A stretch of DNA of 64,000 bases from Aphis gossypii (Eukaryota; Arthropoda; Insecta; Hemiptera; Aphididae). The stretch is from NCBI RefSeq assembly GCF_020184175.1, contig NC_065531.1, forward strand, positions 5,973,213 through 6,037,212. The letters run 5' to 3'. The position numbers and the translations under genes are program-made. Under the pieces are notes generated by a model. The model saw only the letters and a list, made by a program, of their open reading frames with translations. It made no database searches and was not told where the DNA came from. Shown piece after piece: positions 1 through 11,929 of the stretch (positions are counted from its first letter, which is position 1; every line of letters begins with the position of its first letter).

Positions 1-1795
1 CAACGTAGCTTATATCTAACAGAATTTAAGACAAGGTGAATCCTCTAGCATTATTTAATTTATCACGCTTGGGCCACACCGCGCAGGTTCAGCCATAATA
101 AATTTATAAATACATCTATACAATATATAAAATCAAAGTCCTAAAACTGACGATAATTATGTAAATCCACAAATTTGATGGATTTTAAAAAAGCTTTCAT
201 CAATATATTCAGCAAAATCCATAATAGTGTACTTGCTTTTTATTTTTAAAACTTTGAATAACTTACAAAAATTATATTTTTATATGTATTGTTTCTATGA
301 GTTATAAAGAAAATAATAGTTATGAATTATTATTGATAGATTTAAAATAGGATATTACTACAATTTAGAACTTATTTCATTAAAAATGTTTAAAATTAAA
401 TAAATTCGCTTGACATATGTAGCCAAAAATGTTTTTATTTTTAAAAGAAATCCATAATACAATAAAAAATAATATAAAGTTTATCATCATTGACAATTTA
501 TGAATACATGATTTCTCAACGTTACCTAACTTATAGTTATGTATTAATTATTACGACTATTGTTTAATAATTTAGACAAAATAATATAAATAATAAAATA
601 ACTACAATTATTAGATCCGATATTCAGTTAAATTTGTTTAAGTTACACTATGCCGAGCATCCAACTCTAATACAAAATAACAATTGTTGTACCTAATATA
701 CAAACACCGACCATTTACTATTTTTTATATTTTTTATTCAACATAGAATGTAGTTAAATTTGAATTCTAATATTCTCAATAGAAATGTTGTGTACTAATC
801 AATACAGACTTTTTAAGTAAAGATAATTTGTTTTGGGCATTATTTTTCCAAAAAATGTTATCCAAATACGATATTAGCCAATAATATGCATTAATAGCAA
901 TAATAAAAAGCACTAATATTTTTAAAAAAAAACTTTCGAATGTACACTTTTTTAAAATTATGAGGAAATCTGTAAAAATATGCCAAGTTAAATTTAGTAT
1001 TTAATTCCATTATTTCATATAGGTAACGTGATGATGTAGTTATGTAATTTGATGTGTTTCGATTTTTTAGAACAGCATATAAATGCAAAATATATTTATC
1101 GTAAATTAATTTAATTTAATTTACTTATTTACATTATGTTTAATATAATTTATTTATAATAACATCATTTATAAACAAGTGTAAAATTATCAACAGTCTA
1201 TATGACAATAAAGTTCAAAATAAATCAAAAAACTGAAAAATCAGTATAAAATCATTTGACTATTAATAAAATTTAAGTTTTAAAACAAACTTTGAAAAAG
1301 TAAAAACTAATATTCAATGTGATTTAAAAAAAAACTACTAATAAAAATAAAAGATTGTCTTTTGGTATGCATCAACGTTTTTAATAATGTTTACCTTATA
1401 AAAATAAACTTTGCTTTTAATGATATATATATTATAAGAGTTAATGTTTCGTGATTCAAATATATTATTTTAACGTATTATATTTTGTTGTAACTTTTTT
1501 TTTAATTTTTGTTATTTAGTTTATCGGTATAGGTTATTACAAACAGTTTTCCCTGATTCCCTGAACTAAATTCTTCTACAATATATAATTTATTAGTTTG
1601 ATGTGAATATTATTATAGATTTATAAAAAGCAAGCTTCAGAGAAAAATATTTTTATGCATCGTCTGTTGGTTTTTATTGAATATATCTACTTCATGTAAA
1701 ATATGACTTGATAAATGTATAATAAAATGATGAGCTTTAATGTTAAAAAATGAATAATTATTATTGTTATTATTTGTTTGCGAATATTATATGTG
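1..1795. other. AT-rich non-coding DNA
   Basis: No gene, RNA or mobile element is recognisable on either strand. The only open frames are short and lie in low-complexity A/T sequence. It reads as intergenic or intronic insect DNA. Confidence 0.6.
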
Positions 1796-1828
1796 TAGGT
1801 TAGGTTAGGTTAACCCAAACCTAACCTA
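1796..1828. repeat. Interstitial TTAGG telomere-type fold-back
   Basis: Three tandem TAGGT units are followed by the same motif in reverse. TAGGTTAGGTT (1801-1811) and AACCTAACCTA (1818-1828) are a perfect 11-bp inverted repeat around a 6-nt loop. TTAGG is the usual insect telomere repeat. This is a short interstitial copy, not a chromosome end. Confidence 0.8.
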
Positions 1829-4649
1829 TGAATTAGTGATAGAGTGAGCACTTTATTAAACGTTGGGCGATTTTGTCGTGGTCAATACGTATTTGTATAT
1901 TATAAACGTTTAAAACGTCTTATATTATAATAAGACCATAAATGTAGTTAAAAATGTATGAACTTAGTCTGTTTCAAAAAGTACCTACCTACTTATTGGG
2001 TAGATACTTATTAAAATATTAATATTTAACTACATAAAATAATCCGCAAACACACCATAATACATAACGGTATATACTATACTATACTATATATTTATCT
2101 TAAGTACTTATTGAGCTACAGTGGCAAAAAGTATTAACAACGAAATTTAATTTAAAAATATATTTGATTTAAAAAAACTTTTTTTTTCATGTATCTCCGA
2201 AAAGAAATATTAAAAATAAAAATGTTGATATTATTAAAGAAAGTTAAATGATAACTCAGTAGGTACTACTTTAGTTCAGTGCAATATGCGAGTATATTAT
2301 ATGCTATTATAGAAATATACATATTTTTTTTTAGTTTCTCTATCATTGAGATAATTTTGTCAATTCCTCTCATACTGTCCTGTTTTACTGTAGTAAGCTA
2401 CTCTTTATAGTATATCCGGTTGAATCTTTTTCACATCAGTTTTCAAACAGTTTTTACAGCAGTAGTCTCTAATCATTAGTGCTCTTTCCGATAGTTCTAC
2501 TGCTAACTATTGAACCTACGTATATTTTTCGCTGTTCTTTCTTTTTAAACTCTTGTAATATGTGTTTTTGGAAATATTTTAACGATTCTATAACTCTTTG
2601 ATTTTGTAACAATCGAAATAACATTCTGATCGCGCATGGAATCTATGAAAGGACTGGCTAAACAATATGATAAAAGACAATAAATATATACAGACATAAA
2701 ATCGTCAGGGAGAATTCTTGCTTTATCTGCCAGTTGGAGAACTATTCATAATAACCCTTGGTACCGAAGGAATAACTTGCTTTACTACTGACCATTTACC
2801 GCAGTTATGATGTAAGCTGTTAACGGACAATCCTGTACTTTACTTTGCGAACGAGGGAAGAAATTTGAAAGGACAGGATAAGTCTGTGCAGTGTGCACGG
2901 ACCCGACCAACTGTGTGCACAATTTAAAACGTTACAATTGTGGACATACCTCGGCTTATTATTTAATAAACGTATACAAGGGTGTTTTTAACGTTTGAAA
3001 TTGCTTTTGCTTTATTCATAGGTATATTTAGTATTCGACATAGTTATATATTTCTATGTTTCTAATATATATATATGTAATATGTATACATATTATATAA
3101 TAAGTATAATAGTTTAAATTTAATTTTCGCTTTATTTATCAAGAACACGTAACACGGAAAACTGATTTTAATTTTTACACGACTTTGTCAAAGTTAAGAT
3201 TATTATAAATTAATACGGTATTATTTATAGTGGTTTGTGACTATTATTGAATTATTCATAAAAGAAAAATTCTTTGTACAAAAATATCGTTAACTCGACT
3301 ATAATTAAATGTAGAAACAAATTAATGTTTATTAACCGATTTATCATTATTTTTGTAAACTTGCCAAAGAGTTTGTTGTCTATAAAGATAGTTGAATGGT
3401 TAAAAGGAAAGAACGACGGGCATATATAGTGTAAGAATTTCTTATAGAATTTAATTTAAAATATTAAAAATAGCGGTGTAAAGGTGAAAGCTCTGTGATG
3501 AGAGTAATAACGGTTTTCATTATTTTGTTATAGTTCAAAAACATTATTCATGGGGACATAAAACTTTTACGTATATTATTACATTTTATACGAACAATTT
3601 TCTGTACATAAAATAATTTTCATAATATTTTGATTCTTTTTGAACTATTTATAGACATTAAATTCATCATGCATGAGTTAGGGGTAAATCACGTGCAATT
3701 GTAATTTATGTTTACACGTATTTTGTAATATTGTTCGTTTTAAATTTCAACATTTCTTTGACTATGATCACAATTTATTACACAATTTGTCATTTTTTTT
3801 AAAAAGTTTTCTTAAAAACGTTTTTTCTTAAATCTTAAATGTTCACGTTAAGATAAAATATCCTATAAACAGTATAAACGGGCATTAATGAAACGTTAGA
3901 TATGAAATAACGTTGAAAAATAATAACACGAATTACTGAAGGTAAATAAAATGTTTCGTGAAAAGAGAAGCGATTTCAAGTTACCGTGTAGAATAACTTA
4001 GCACACAAATTAAATAATAATAATTTAATATATTTTTTTTTTTTTTACAACCAAGTTCATTACGTTTAGCGTGCTGATGCCTTATGATAAATAAAGGTTG
4101 CTATGCGACACTGTGGCTCGCTTTAGCTCAGTGTGATGGTACGAACTGCATGTATAGGCTTCTATAATTAATAAAATGAATGGACCCCATGGTCCAAAAC
4201 TGTAGTACCTATAATAAGTGCTCAGCTAGCTATTAAATAGCTATTATTTGAAGTAATTACCAGATTAAAAATCAGCATCACTATATTATCTCGTTTATGA
4301 TGAATACAAAATTGTCTAGACTAGTTTAAATTGTTTAAATTGTTTAAAATATGTTTATATTTTGTTATACTTTAACAAATATCATATTATGATATTATAC
4401 ATATTATTATGTATACAATGCATTATTACCAATTATTATTTTACAAAATCTAGTATTTTTTTTATAAAGTAAGACTTATAACTAATGATTCTCGTATAGG
4501 ATTTTATTGATATTTGAATTAAAACTAACTAAAAATGTTTATAAATCACTTTTAAAAATGTAAACGCCATTTTAAGACATAGGAATTCCTCATAAAATAA
4601 TGTAATGATATGATGAAATATCATTATATAATTTAAGTTCAAAAATATA
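1829..4649. other. AT-rich non-coding DNA
   Basis: No gene is recognised. Composition is more mixed at about 2400-2960, including a GTGCA-rich stretch near 2895, but neither strand gives a sustained or recognisable reading frame there. The rest is A/T-rich. Confidence 0.5.
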
Positions 4650-4820
4650 CAGTGGGACTTCGATAACTGGAATCGGTTGGTGGCGAAAAAACTTTGAGTT
4701 ATCGAAAATTCGACTTACAGATAACCACGATAGCACATCAATGTAAGACAGAGACCAAGGCGTTCCTTCAAGTTATCGAAAATTCGGCATATAGAAGTTC
4801 GAGTTATTGAGGTTCCATTG
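4650..4820. mobile_element. pogo/Tigger-type MITE with TA target duplication
   Basis: A 171-bp element with imperfect terminal inverted repeats. The left end reads CAGTGGGACTTCGATAACT; the right end, in reverse complement, reads CAATGGAACCTCAATAACT. TA dinucleotides at 4648-4649 and 4821-4822 flank it as the target duplication expected of the Tc1/mariner superfamily. The terminal sequence is typical of pogo/Tigger elements (family knowledge). It has no coding capacity, so it would depend on an external transposase. The ends differ at several positions, so it is not recent. Confidence 0.8.
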
Positions 4821-4822
4821 TA

Positions 4823-5949
4823 ATTAATAAGCAACTGCTAAGTTATGGCAAGCAGGTAACAGTTCCTTTAATAAATAGAAATAGAAAAATAATAATTTAT
4901 ACTACTTCGATATCGAATGCTAGAAATAGTTCTGACAAATGAAAATATTTCTAACACATCTAGAAAACTTAGTAATATTGACAGTGAGGGTGATAAAGGG
5001 CGCCAAACATGGTTTTGCCTAGGGTGACAATATACTCCTAGCAACTGTCCTAGTTATCAATACATATATTGTGTAAAAATTTGAGTGGAAATTGTTAGAG
5101 AATACTTAAATGTACCATCAATGATCCAATTATTAAATTTTTCCATTAATTCTAGATTTTATTCAGTAGTATTATTTCTTTTAAGTATTCGATATATTAT
5201 ATTTTGCTATAATTCAGTTTCATTATTTTGAATTTCCATGTTTTTCGTTGTTTTATTGGCCGGTTACCGAATTATATGTATATATAGAGATAGTTTATAG
5301 TAAAACCAAGAAAATCGAAGTATTAATAATATATAAGCCTTACTAACGAGAAACTGGTGAAATGATCTTTATACAATTATTTGTGTATAAGGTATTAGTG
5401 TATTATACCTTATAATATTATAACCGTTCCACACCCATAGATTGTTGGTTATTATTGTTTACTTCTTTCGAGGTAATTAACGTAATCCACGAGTAAATAA
5501 TAATTATGATAATATGAAACATTCTGTTAGTTTTCCATCTTCCGAGCAATTCTTGTTAATACCAGTCACCTCGCTGTTGTTGTGGTCGTATACTAGGTAC
5601 ATATTTATAGATGGGCAGTTGGTGTACAGTATCTTAGGGATCGTGGTCGCCGTTTGTACATATAGACCGGCCGAAAAGGGATCAGAGACTAATGGCGGTA
5701 TTTAGCTGTTAATTGATTATGACACATGACCACCAGCCCTTGCGCGTTAAGTTCGAATATTTTATACAAATTACAAAAGATGTTGTACAGTACCTTTATT
5801 ATACGAGTCGTGTACGGAAAGTACCCTATACCTATAACCATCTCAACACCGAAACAAAAAGGTTATAATATGCAGCTGAACGTGGTTAATATTTCTCTCG
5901 TATGTGTAAATTAACTATCAAAAATTAGGTTATTAGTGTTATTGTTACC
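4823..5949. other. AT-rich non-coding DNA between two Tigger-related pieces
   Basis: No supported gene. A 63-codon open frame at 5514-5705 has no recognisable similarity and no splice or promoter context. The stretch could include eroded parts of the Tigger copy whose tail lies just downstream, but I see no transposase motifs in it. Confidence 0.45.
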
Positions 5950-6140
5950 AATAAATGGTTTATCTGGTTTATTAGATAATATTCAATCGTTGGACGAAGA
6001 AGAGGTACAAGAATATACTGAACCATACAATCTTCATCCCTAAAATTTCACAAGTACAGATACATAATGATGAATTGAGGCGATTTATCGAAAAATAACC
6101 AGAGGTCAGTGATGAATTTTTTAAAGCTTTAAATAATTAA
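5950..6140 (+). pseudogene. Tigger/pogo transposase C-terminal relic
   Basis: Two conceptual peptide pieces resemble the C-terminal tail of pogo/Tigger DDE transposases. The first is an acidic segment (LDEEEVQEYTEP) at about 5980-6035. The second is at 6069-6140 and reads DELRRFIEK, an in-frame stop, then PEVSDEFFKALNN before a terminal stop. The pattern of an LR.FIE helix followed by a short helix ending the protein is what I associate with Tigger-type transposases. A matching right-end terminal repeat lies about 230 bp downstream, as expected for such an element. Internal stops and the missing catalytic core show it is dead. The family call is inference from these motifs; the left half was not found. 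Confidence 0.55.
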
Positions 6141-6370
6141 ATAAAATTGAATGATTCACTGCAAATTGTGTGACCAACAGCAAAGTTCAAATAAAAATAA
6201 ATAATTTTTAAAAAGAATTTTCTAGCTTAAGTTTTGTTTATAATTATTTTAAATTATACATGAATAAATAATAAATTAGAAACACTTGTTAAATAAATAT
6301 GTAGTAATTAATGTATAGTACTGTCTTAAATAAAATTCATATTTTGAAATTTTATTTTTGTTTTTTTGAT

Positions 6371-6444
6371 TAGGCGCTCAAATTCTTGAATAACTTGAAC
6401 TTTTTTGCCTGTCCTTTCCACTTAGAGTTAACTAAGTTCAACTA
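6371..6444 (+). repeat. Right terminal repeat of the Tigger-like relic
   Basis: The sequence runs through TTGAATAACTTGAAC and TTGCCTGTCC and ends AGAGTTAACTAAGTTCAACT. This is the pogo/Tigger right-end pattern seen in the intact MITE at 4650-4820, but more diverged. It belongs with the transposase tail just upstream. Confidence 0.6.
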
Positions 6445-8013
6445 CTATTTTATCTTATTTCTCTAGATCCAATTTCAGCTTATCAGGAATTCAGGACCAC
6501 TGTTGGCTTAGTAATAAGTGTTGTTCTAAGCATTCCAATAAAATATGATTATTTTTTGTCTATTGTGGGTTAAAGATAATATTATTAATATTATTATGCA
6601 ATCCACCCACATATTTCCACGTTTTCTCTGCCAAAGGTACAATGTACGTGGAGACTAAAAAGACCGCCAGAAGAACACGCACCACCTGAATCGATGCCGA
6701 TGAAAAAAAATAATAACGCGGGTAGAATTGCTCTTTATCCGACCGCAAACGCTGCTTTTGGACCGCCAAACGAGATATTCGGTTCTTTGTACCGTATATG
6801 TTCATGACAAGTTATATAATAAAATATATTTTGTATCGTATTGTATTATACGAATGTAATTGAATTAAGAGGACGTCATGTACATCTATTCTGCACGTCG
6901 TCTCCATATTATAAGCGTATAACACGACGAATCTGAGTAAACCAGAACCAATTTTGTATAGTTCGTATTAATATCGAAGTAAATTCATCTATTATTAAAT
7001 TTAAAGATAAAAATACTATCTGTGATTTATACGATATTTCAATTTTTTTTAATTTTACTAATTAATTGTTTCAACGTACAAACTATTTTTACAAAGTTAT
7101 ACATTTACAATAAATATAAATGAACAAAGAAATATCCTTTTTATTGGTGATCTGGTTGGTCTTCTTGAAGACGTCTTGTGGTTTAAGTTTTAATTTAGAT
7201 TTTTTAACGTCAATTTTGACGTTGAGATTCAATTTTGTTCAGTGTCATCATTTTAGTTTCAATAGAAGGGGGCAAAAGTTTTGACCAGCATAAATAGGTA
7301 ATTTAAAAAAAACCACTCTCTAAACCCGTAGTCACGTTTCTACTTACATTTCCATAAAATTAAAATTGTCTTCTTGCATATTTTATGATTTAGATAAAAA
7401 AATTTTCATCTTTACCACAAAACCTTTTTTTATTAAACAACAACATAATTTAAATATTCAGGAGCAGATAATTTATATTTCATTTAAATTAAAAATCTGT
7501 TAACTTAGAATTAAAATATTAAATAATCAATTAAGTAACGGTAATATTTTTTTAGTTATTACTGGATATCTTATTGTTCTCATTTTTTGAAAATATATCA
7601 ATAATCCATTGCATAGAAATAAAATCACACAATATATTAAATTTAATCAATTTTGTGATCCAGTGCCAATATTATAGCGTGAGCTGTATAAAAATAAATA
7701 AATAACGACGCCACGGTAGTATTTATTTATCTCGAAGCAGAAGTTATCCATTAAAACCATGCAAATACTGGTGATTTTTAACAGACAATATAACTAATGA
7801 TCTAATGAATCTATTAATGAATAAAATATTGCAGACATCAGAAATATTGTGCAGATGATCCTTTTGTAAAATTCATTGTGATTGTACTTTTATAAATGAT
7901 GTTATTAAAAGAAATGTGCAAACTTTTTAATGAAAAATGTTATTGAAATCTGGAATCACAGTGTTCGCTCTCCGCCTTGTCTTGCTGACTGGTTCCCTAT
8001 TAAATTTCAGATA
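6445..8013. other. Non-coding DNA with a patch of more mixed composition at 6585-6805
   Basis: Mostly A/T-rich with no gene. The 6585-6805 patch has more G and C than its neighbours and open frames on both strands (81 codons on minus; about 65 codons on plus). None resembles a protein I know, and no convincing splice pair frames it. Treated as unexplained. Confidence 0.45.
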
Positions 8014-8306
8014 CGTGAAGTTAGCACTACAAAGTACTAAAAATTTATTGAAAACATACCAACAAACTCTACTCAGACTTGTTGGACTTTTTTTGACATT
8101 TGTTGAAATTTGTTGGAAAAGTTTAGAAAAGCTATATTATAAGACTCTGAAGTTTGTAGTGCCAAGTACATGTCCAACACTACAAAGTACCAAAAACTTA
8201 TCGAACATATACCTACCAACAACTTCTACTAGGTCTTGTTGGACGTTGTTGGATATTTGTTGGAAACCTTTTTAGTTCTTTGTAGTGCTAACTTCACCTA
8301 CCTTTA
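8014..8306. mobile_element. Palindromic MITE made of two diverged units
   Basis: Terminal inverted repeats are clear. The left arm contains GTGAAGTTAGCACTACAAAG; the right arm in reverse complement contains the same 20 bases, and both continue into ACTAAAAA. Inside, a unit of about 93 bp occurs twice in direct orientation, at about 8025-8117 and 8182-8274. Both units share CACTACAAAGTAC near the start and GACTTGTTGG/GTCTTGTTGG with TTTGTTGGAAA near the end. The element has no coding capacity. Flanks are AAATT-like on both sides, but an exact target duplication cannot be fixed, so the superfamily is uncertain. An open frame crossing it is a by-product of the repeat. Confidence 0.75.
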
Positions 8307-8877
8307 AATTCATGTCACAGAATACAAGGCTTTGGTGCGCTAGGTGACCTATTGCCGATTGTCGGCGGCGATTGCCACTTCGTTTCTATGCATTTTCAAA
8401 TAATAGGTACTATTTTTTACAGATATTAATATTACTATTTTTATTTATTTTGTTTCATTTCGTTATAGTCGTCTGCTCGTCTTTGTCGTCGTAGCATTCA
8501 TTGTGTCACCCTTGATTGCTTAACAAGTTAACTGCCTTGAGTATCATATATGATACACAACTAACTATCCAATTTCGTCCTATAAATTTTAACGGAAATG
8601 CCAACTTTGCCTTGAGTATCATATACGCTTCTCGCTTATCAGACGAATCTCGTCCTAGAGAAATATTGTAGTCAAACCATGTTGGTCACACTACTTTCTT
8701 GAATAATATCAAAGAACAAACAAGAAACGACACTCTGCCGTGTGATAACAAAGTGGAGGCTCGGCCTTGAAGTTATATTCGAATTATTGGAGGCTCCGCT
8801 TAGAAGTTGGTACCGGTTTTTGTTTACAATAAACTACATGTATAGTAATATTTTATATTACAACCAATAGGCTATAC

Positions 8878-8900
8878 CACGGTTATATACTATAACCGTG
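8878..8900. repeat. Perfect 10-bp hairpin inside the piggyBac-like element
   Basis: CACGGTTATA and TATAACCGTG are separated by three bases (TAC). It could mark the end of a nested insertion or a structured site. Its role is unknown. Confidence 0.85.
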
Positions 8901-8910
8901 CCAGCTGCAC

Positions 8911-9029
8911 TCAAGGTCACCCATTTATTTAACACACAATGATAGAGAGTGTCGTATCCCCGGCGGCACTTGGAGGCATTCAAGGTCGCCTATTTATTTA
9001 ACATGGAAAGATAGGGAGTGTCGTACCCC
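8911..9029. repeat. 50-bp direct repeat, two copies
   Basis: Copy one (8911-8961) and copy two (8980-9029) share TCAAGGTC, then ATTTATTTAACA, then GAGTGTCGTA followed by CCCC or CCCCT. They differ at scattered positions. It lies wholly within the piggyBac-like element. Confidence 0.8.
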
Positions 9030-9636
9030 TGATAATATCGATATTATTTCTACACATGTTTATTTATTTCATGATAACAATTCAATCTGTGATAAAATTA
9101 ATCGGTTTAAACTGAGTATCATATTTGATACTCAGGCCCCAGTAGGATTCTTATTAATCTTTTTGTATACAATTTCTGTGGTTTTCCTGTTTTTATATTC
9201 AACTAAAAGTTATTTATAGTTATTATATATTAAATAATCAATTTATATATCAGTATGGACAACTTATTGCGCTATTATTTTAACTATTTTGTGATTTCCA
9301 AAAAAAAGTTAAACGTTTTCCGTATATTTTATTAAGTTAGGAGAGGGGCCAGAACACCATATGATTACAAATATTGTGTAGTATTTTATCCAATTGTTGT
9401 ATTGACATAAATTAGTGTTATGAAGTTATAATCTAACTAAATAAATGAGTGCATATATGATACTCAAGGCAACCGTGGCAAGTTGTGTTGAGAAGCTAAT
9501 GTGATACACAAGGCGCCATTGGTAAATTTGTGTTAATTTACATGGACGAAAATGAAAAGTAGACTGTGTATCATATTTGATACTCAAGTCGATTTTGGTA
9601 AGTTAAGTGAAATTGATAGGGCAGTCAACTTGTTAA

Positions 9637-11929
9637 AACCACACTGGTTATTATTTTATTACTATAAAAGTTAGTTTATAGTAGTTATAGATACTCGTAA
9701 ATACTGTTCACATCTTGCGTACAACTGTAATGCACTGACGCTAAACTTACCTATTATTTATGATATAAAAAAAGTTTTTTTCATAGTTACTTTTAAAAAG
9801 ATATATATTAACATAAATTTAATTATAAAATATATTATTTAAAGTGTACAAAAAAATAATTCAAAATAAAAAATGTACTTATCGCATAAAATCAGAAACT
9901 TACGACTATTAATAAAATTAGTGATAAAATAAATTCACCGAAAAAAGTTCAAGCCATAGTCACTGTTTTCATTTTATGAGTACATTGAAAAATGGACAAA
10001 TTGACTTAGTAGTTAGTACTTAGCATTGTTAAAATGCTTTTAGGTAATGCTAGAATGCAATCTGACGATATTATTAAATCTACTATGATGACCAGAAGTC
10101 CAAGAAAAGTCCAGAAATAAAAACGTACCTACTATCTTACATCAATTCTTTCTCATATTTAAAGAAAGTTATAAATGCGAATATTATAACTTACCTATAG
10201 TTTAAATTCTATATTCTTGCTACCAAGAGGAATCGTAACACAAGTAAAAAAATCAAATCTTTGGTTTAGACGTAATGAACTTACTTGATACTTCCAATAA
10301 AGTAAGATGGCCTCGTTATGGTAGACGCTTATATTTTAATCCTTGAGAAGTAAAACTAATAAAATAATATTGAGGTATTGGTTATAAAAATTGGCAATAT
10401 CACAATAAAAACTCTTCTTTATAATCCATGTAAAAAATTGTTAAGTATAAAAAAAAAATAAAGAGTGTGAGTCAGTACGCTCTAGGGAAGTAAAACTTCT
10501 TTGCTACTACGGAATTGCACTCACTAAAGTAGAAAAGTATCTCTACAATACGTTAGACTACTAGACATTCAAGCATATATATCGAGTATCGATTCCCTCG
10601 ATGAAAAAGGAAGTAACTCTAATTTTATCATTTTTCAGTTTTTGATGAAATCTGATGACGGAATTTTGGCTCTATCTCCTACGAAAACGGCAGTAACTTT
10701 GATATTCCAGAGAGGTTATAAATCATAACATTAAAATATATTTATAATTTCCCATGATAATTATATGTCCTGGAAGAAAAATACGTATCAGTTACTTCTA
10801 TTTTAAAAATCAACATTCTCCAAAATAATGGAAGTAACTAATTTTTATATTTTTAAATACAATAATAATTTATTGTTAATTTTATTGCTTACCTATTTAA
10901 TTTATAGTTTTTAATGATGACAATGATTATAGTATTGTTATCCAAGTAATAATATAAATAATAATACAATTCTTAATTTTTTTAAACTCTTGACTGTTTT
11001 TACGTGTTTATTATAATATTATTATTAATTATTATACTGCTTTCTTTTCGTTATGAAAACTTTTTGATGTTGCTTGCTGAACTTAATATTTTAAATATAA
11101 TATTAAAGACAAGTCAACAGTATTAACAATCATGGCCAACAAAAAAGTAAGTTATTTGATTTTATAATATATATTATTATTTTATAAACACTAGACTGAA
11201 ATAAAACTAATATGACATATTAATAAATAATAGCAACAAATAATTACTGATAATTTAATTAAGTTATTTGCTGTGTCGCGCTCATACCAATACAACACTA
11301 ATACGCTGTATTTCCTCACCATAAAATCTGTCATTACAGTCTAGCGTAACAAAATTTTTAGGTGTTCCGCCCTCCCAAAAAGAAGTTATACTTCAAAAAA
11401 TCAGTAATTTATTGAATTTTTAAGTACTATAATTATGTGTTATCCGTTGTCACGAATAAATGCTACGTAGATTGAATTAAAGTGCGCTTATTTTTTTTTC
11501 AATAATTTATGTACTTAGTACAGAATTATTTACTTTAGGCATTAGGCATATCACATGAAATAAGATGAACAATATAAATAATATAATATAGGCATTTTTA
11601 TACTTGTAGAAATAATTCCTCGCCATGAAATAAATTATTGAAATAATATAAGTGTACCTACTTTAAACTAATTAATTAAATATTTATTTGCCATATCAAA
11701 TATTTATTGAGCTTAAATAGCTAGTAAATAACAGTTTTCTTATTTGCAGTACAACATGTTATATTTTGAGTAAATATTATAAAAATAGGTATGTTTTTTT
11801 TCACCGATAATAGTTATTTTGTCTTCTCCTCACACACACACACACAAACACACATACAAAATATAATATCATTGGTTTTATTAAGGTTATTGATTTATTG
11901 TTAAATTTTTTTGTATAAGTTAATTTTTC
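9637..11929. other. AT-rich non-coding DNA
   Basis: No gene, RNA or repeat family is recognised apart from a short CA microsatellite at 11831-11855. Short open frames are low in complexity. Confidence 0.55.
11831..11855. repeat. CA microsatellite
   Basis: Eight uninterrupted CA units followed by interrupted CA units. Confidence 0.9.

Larger units (their letters stand above)
8524..9632. mobile_element. piggyBac-like non-autonomous element flanked by TTAA
   Basis: A 1,109-bp element bounded by TTAA at 8520-8523 and 9633-9636. Its ends are 13-bp inverted repeats with one mismatch, CAAGTTAACTGCC on the left and the reverse complement of CAAGTTGACTGCC on the right. TTAA target duplication is the hallmark of piggyBac-type transposons. 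A palindromic motif around GAGTATCATATATGATAC recurs just inside both ends (about 8538 and 9571) and internally (about 8614, 9114 and 9452). No transposase frame is present. The interior also holds a 10-bp hairpin and a 50-bp direct repeat, so it may be a composite. Confidence 0.75.

Noticed and set aside
4118..4160. TAGCTCAGTGTG resembling a tRNA A box
   Set aside because: No B box or cloverleaf follows at the right distance. Could be chance or a remote tRNA-derived trace.
5514..5914. Two adjacent plus-strand frames of 62-63 codons
   Set aside because: No known domain, promoter or splice context. Frames of this length are expected by chance over 64 kb.
7937..8275. 112-codon plus-strand open frame with internal repetition
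   Set aside because: It runs straight through the palindromic MITE and its repetition is that of the DNA repeat. No start context or known domain.
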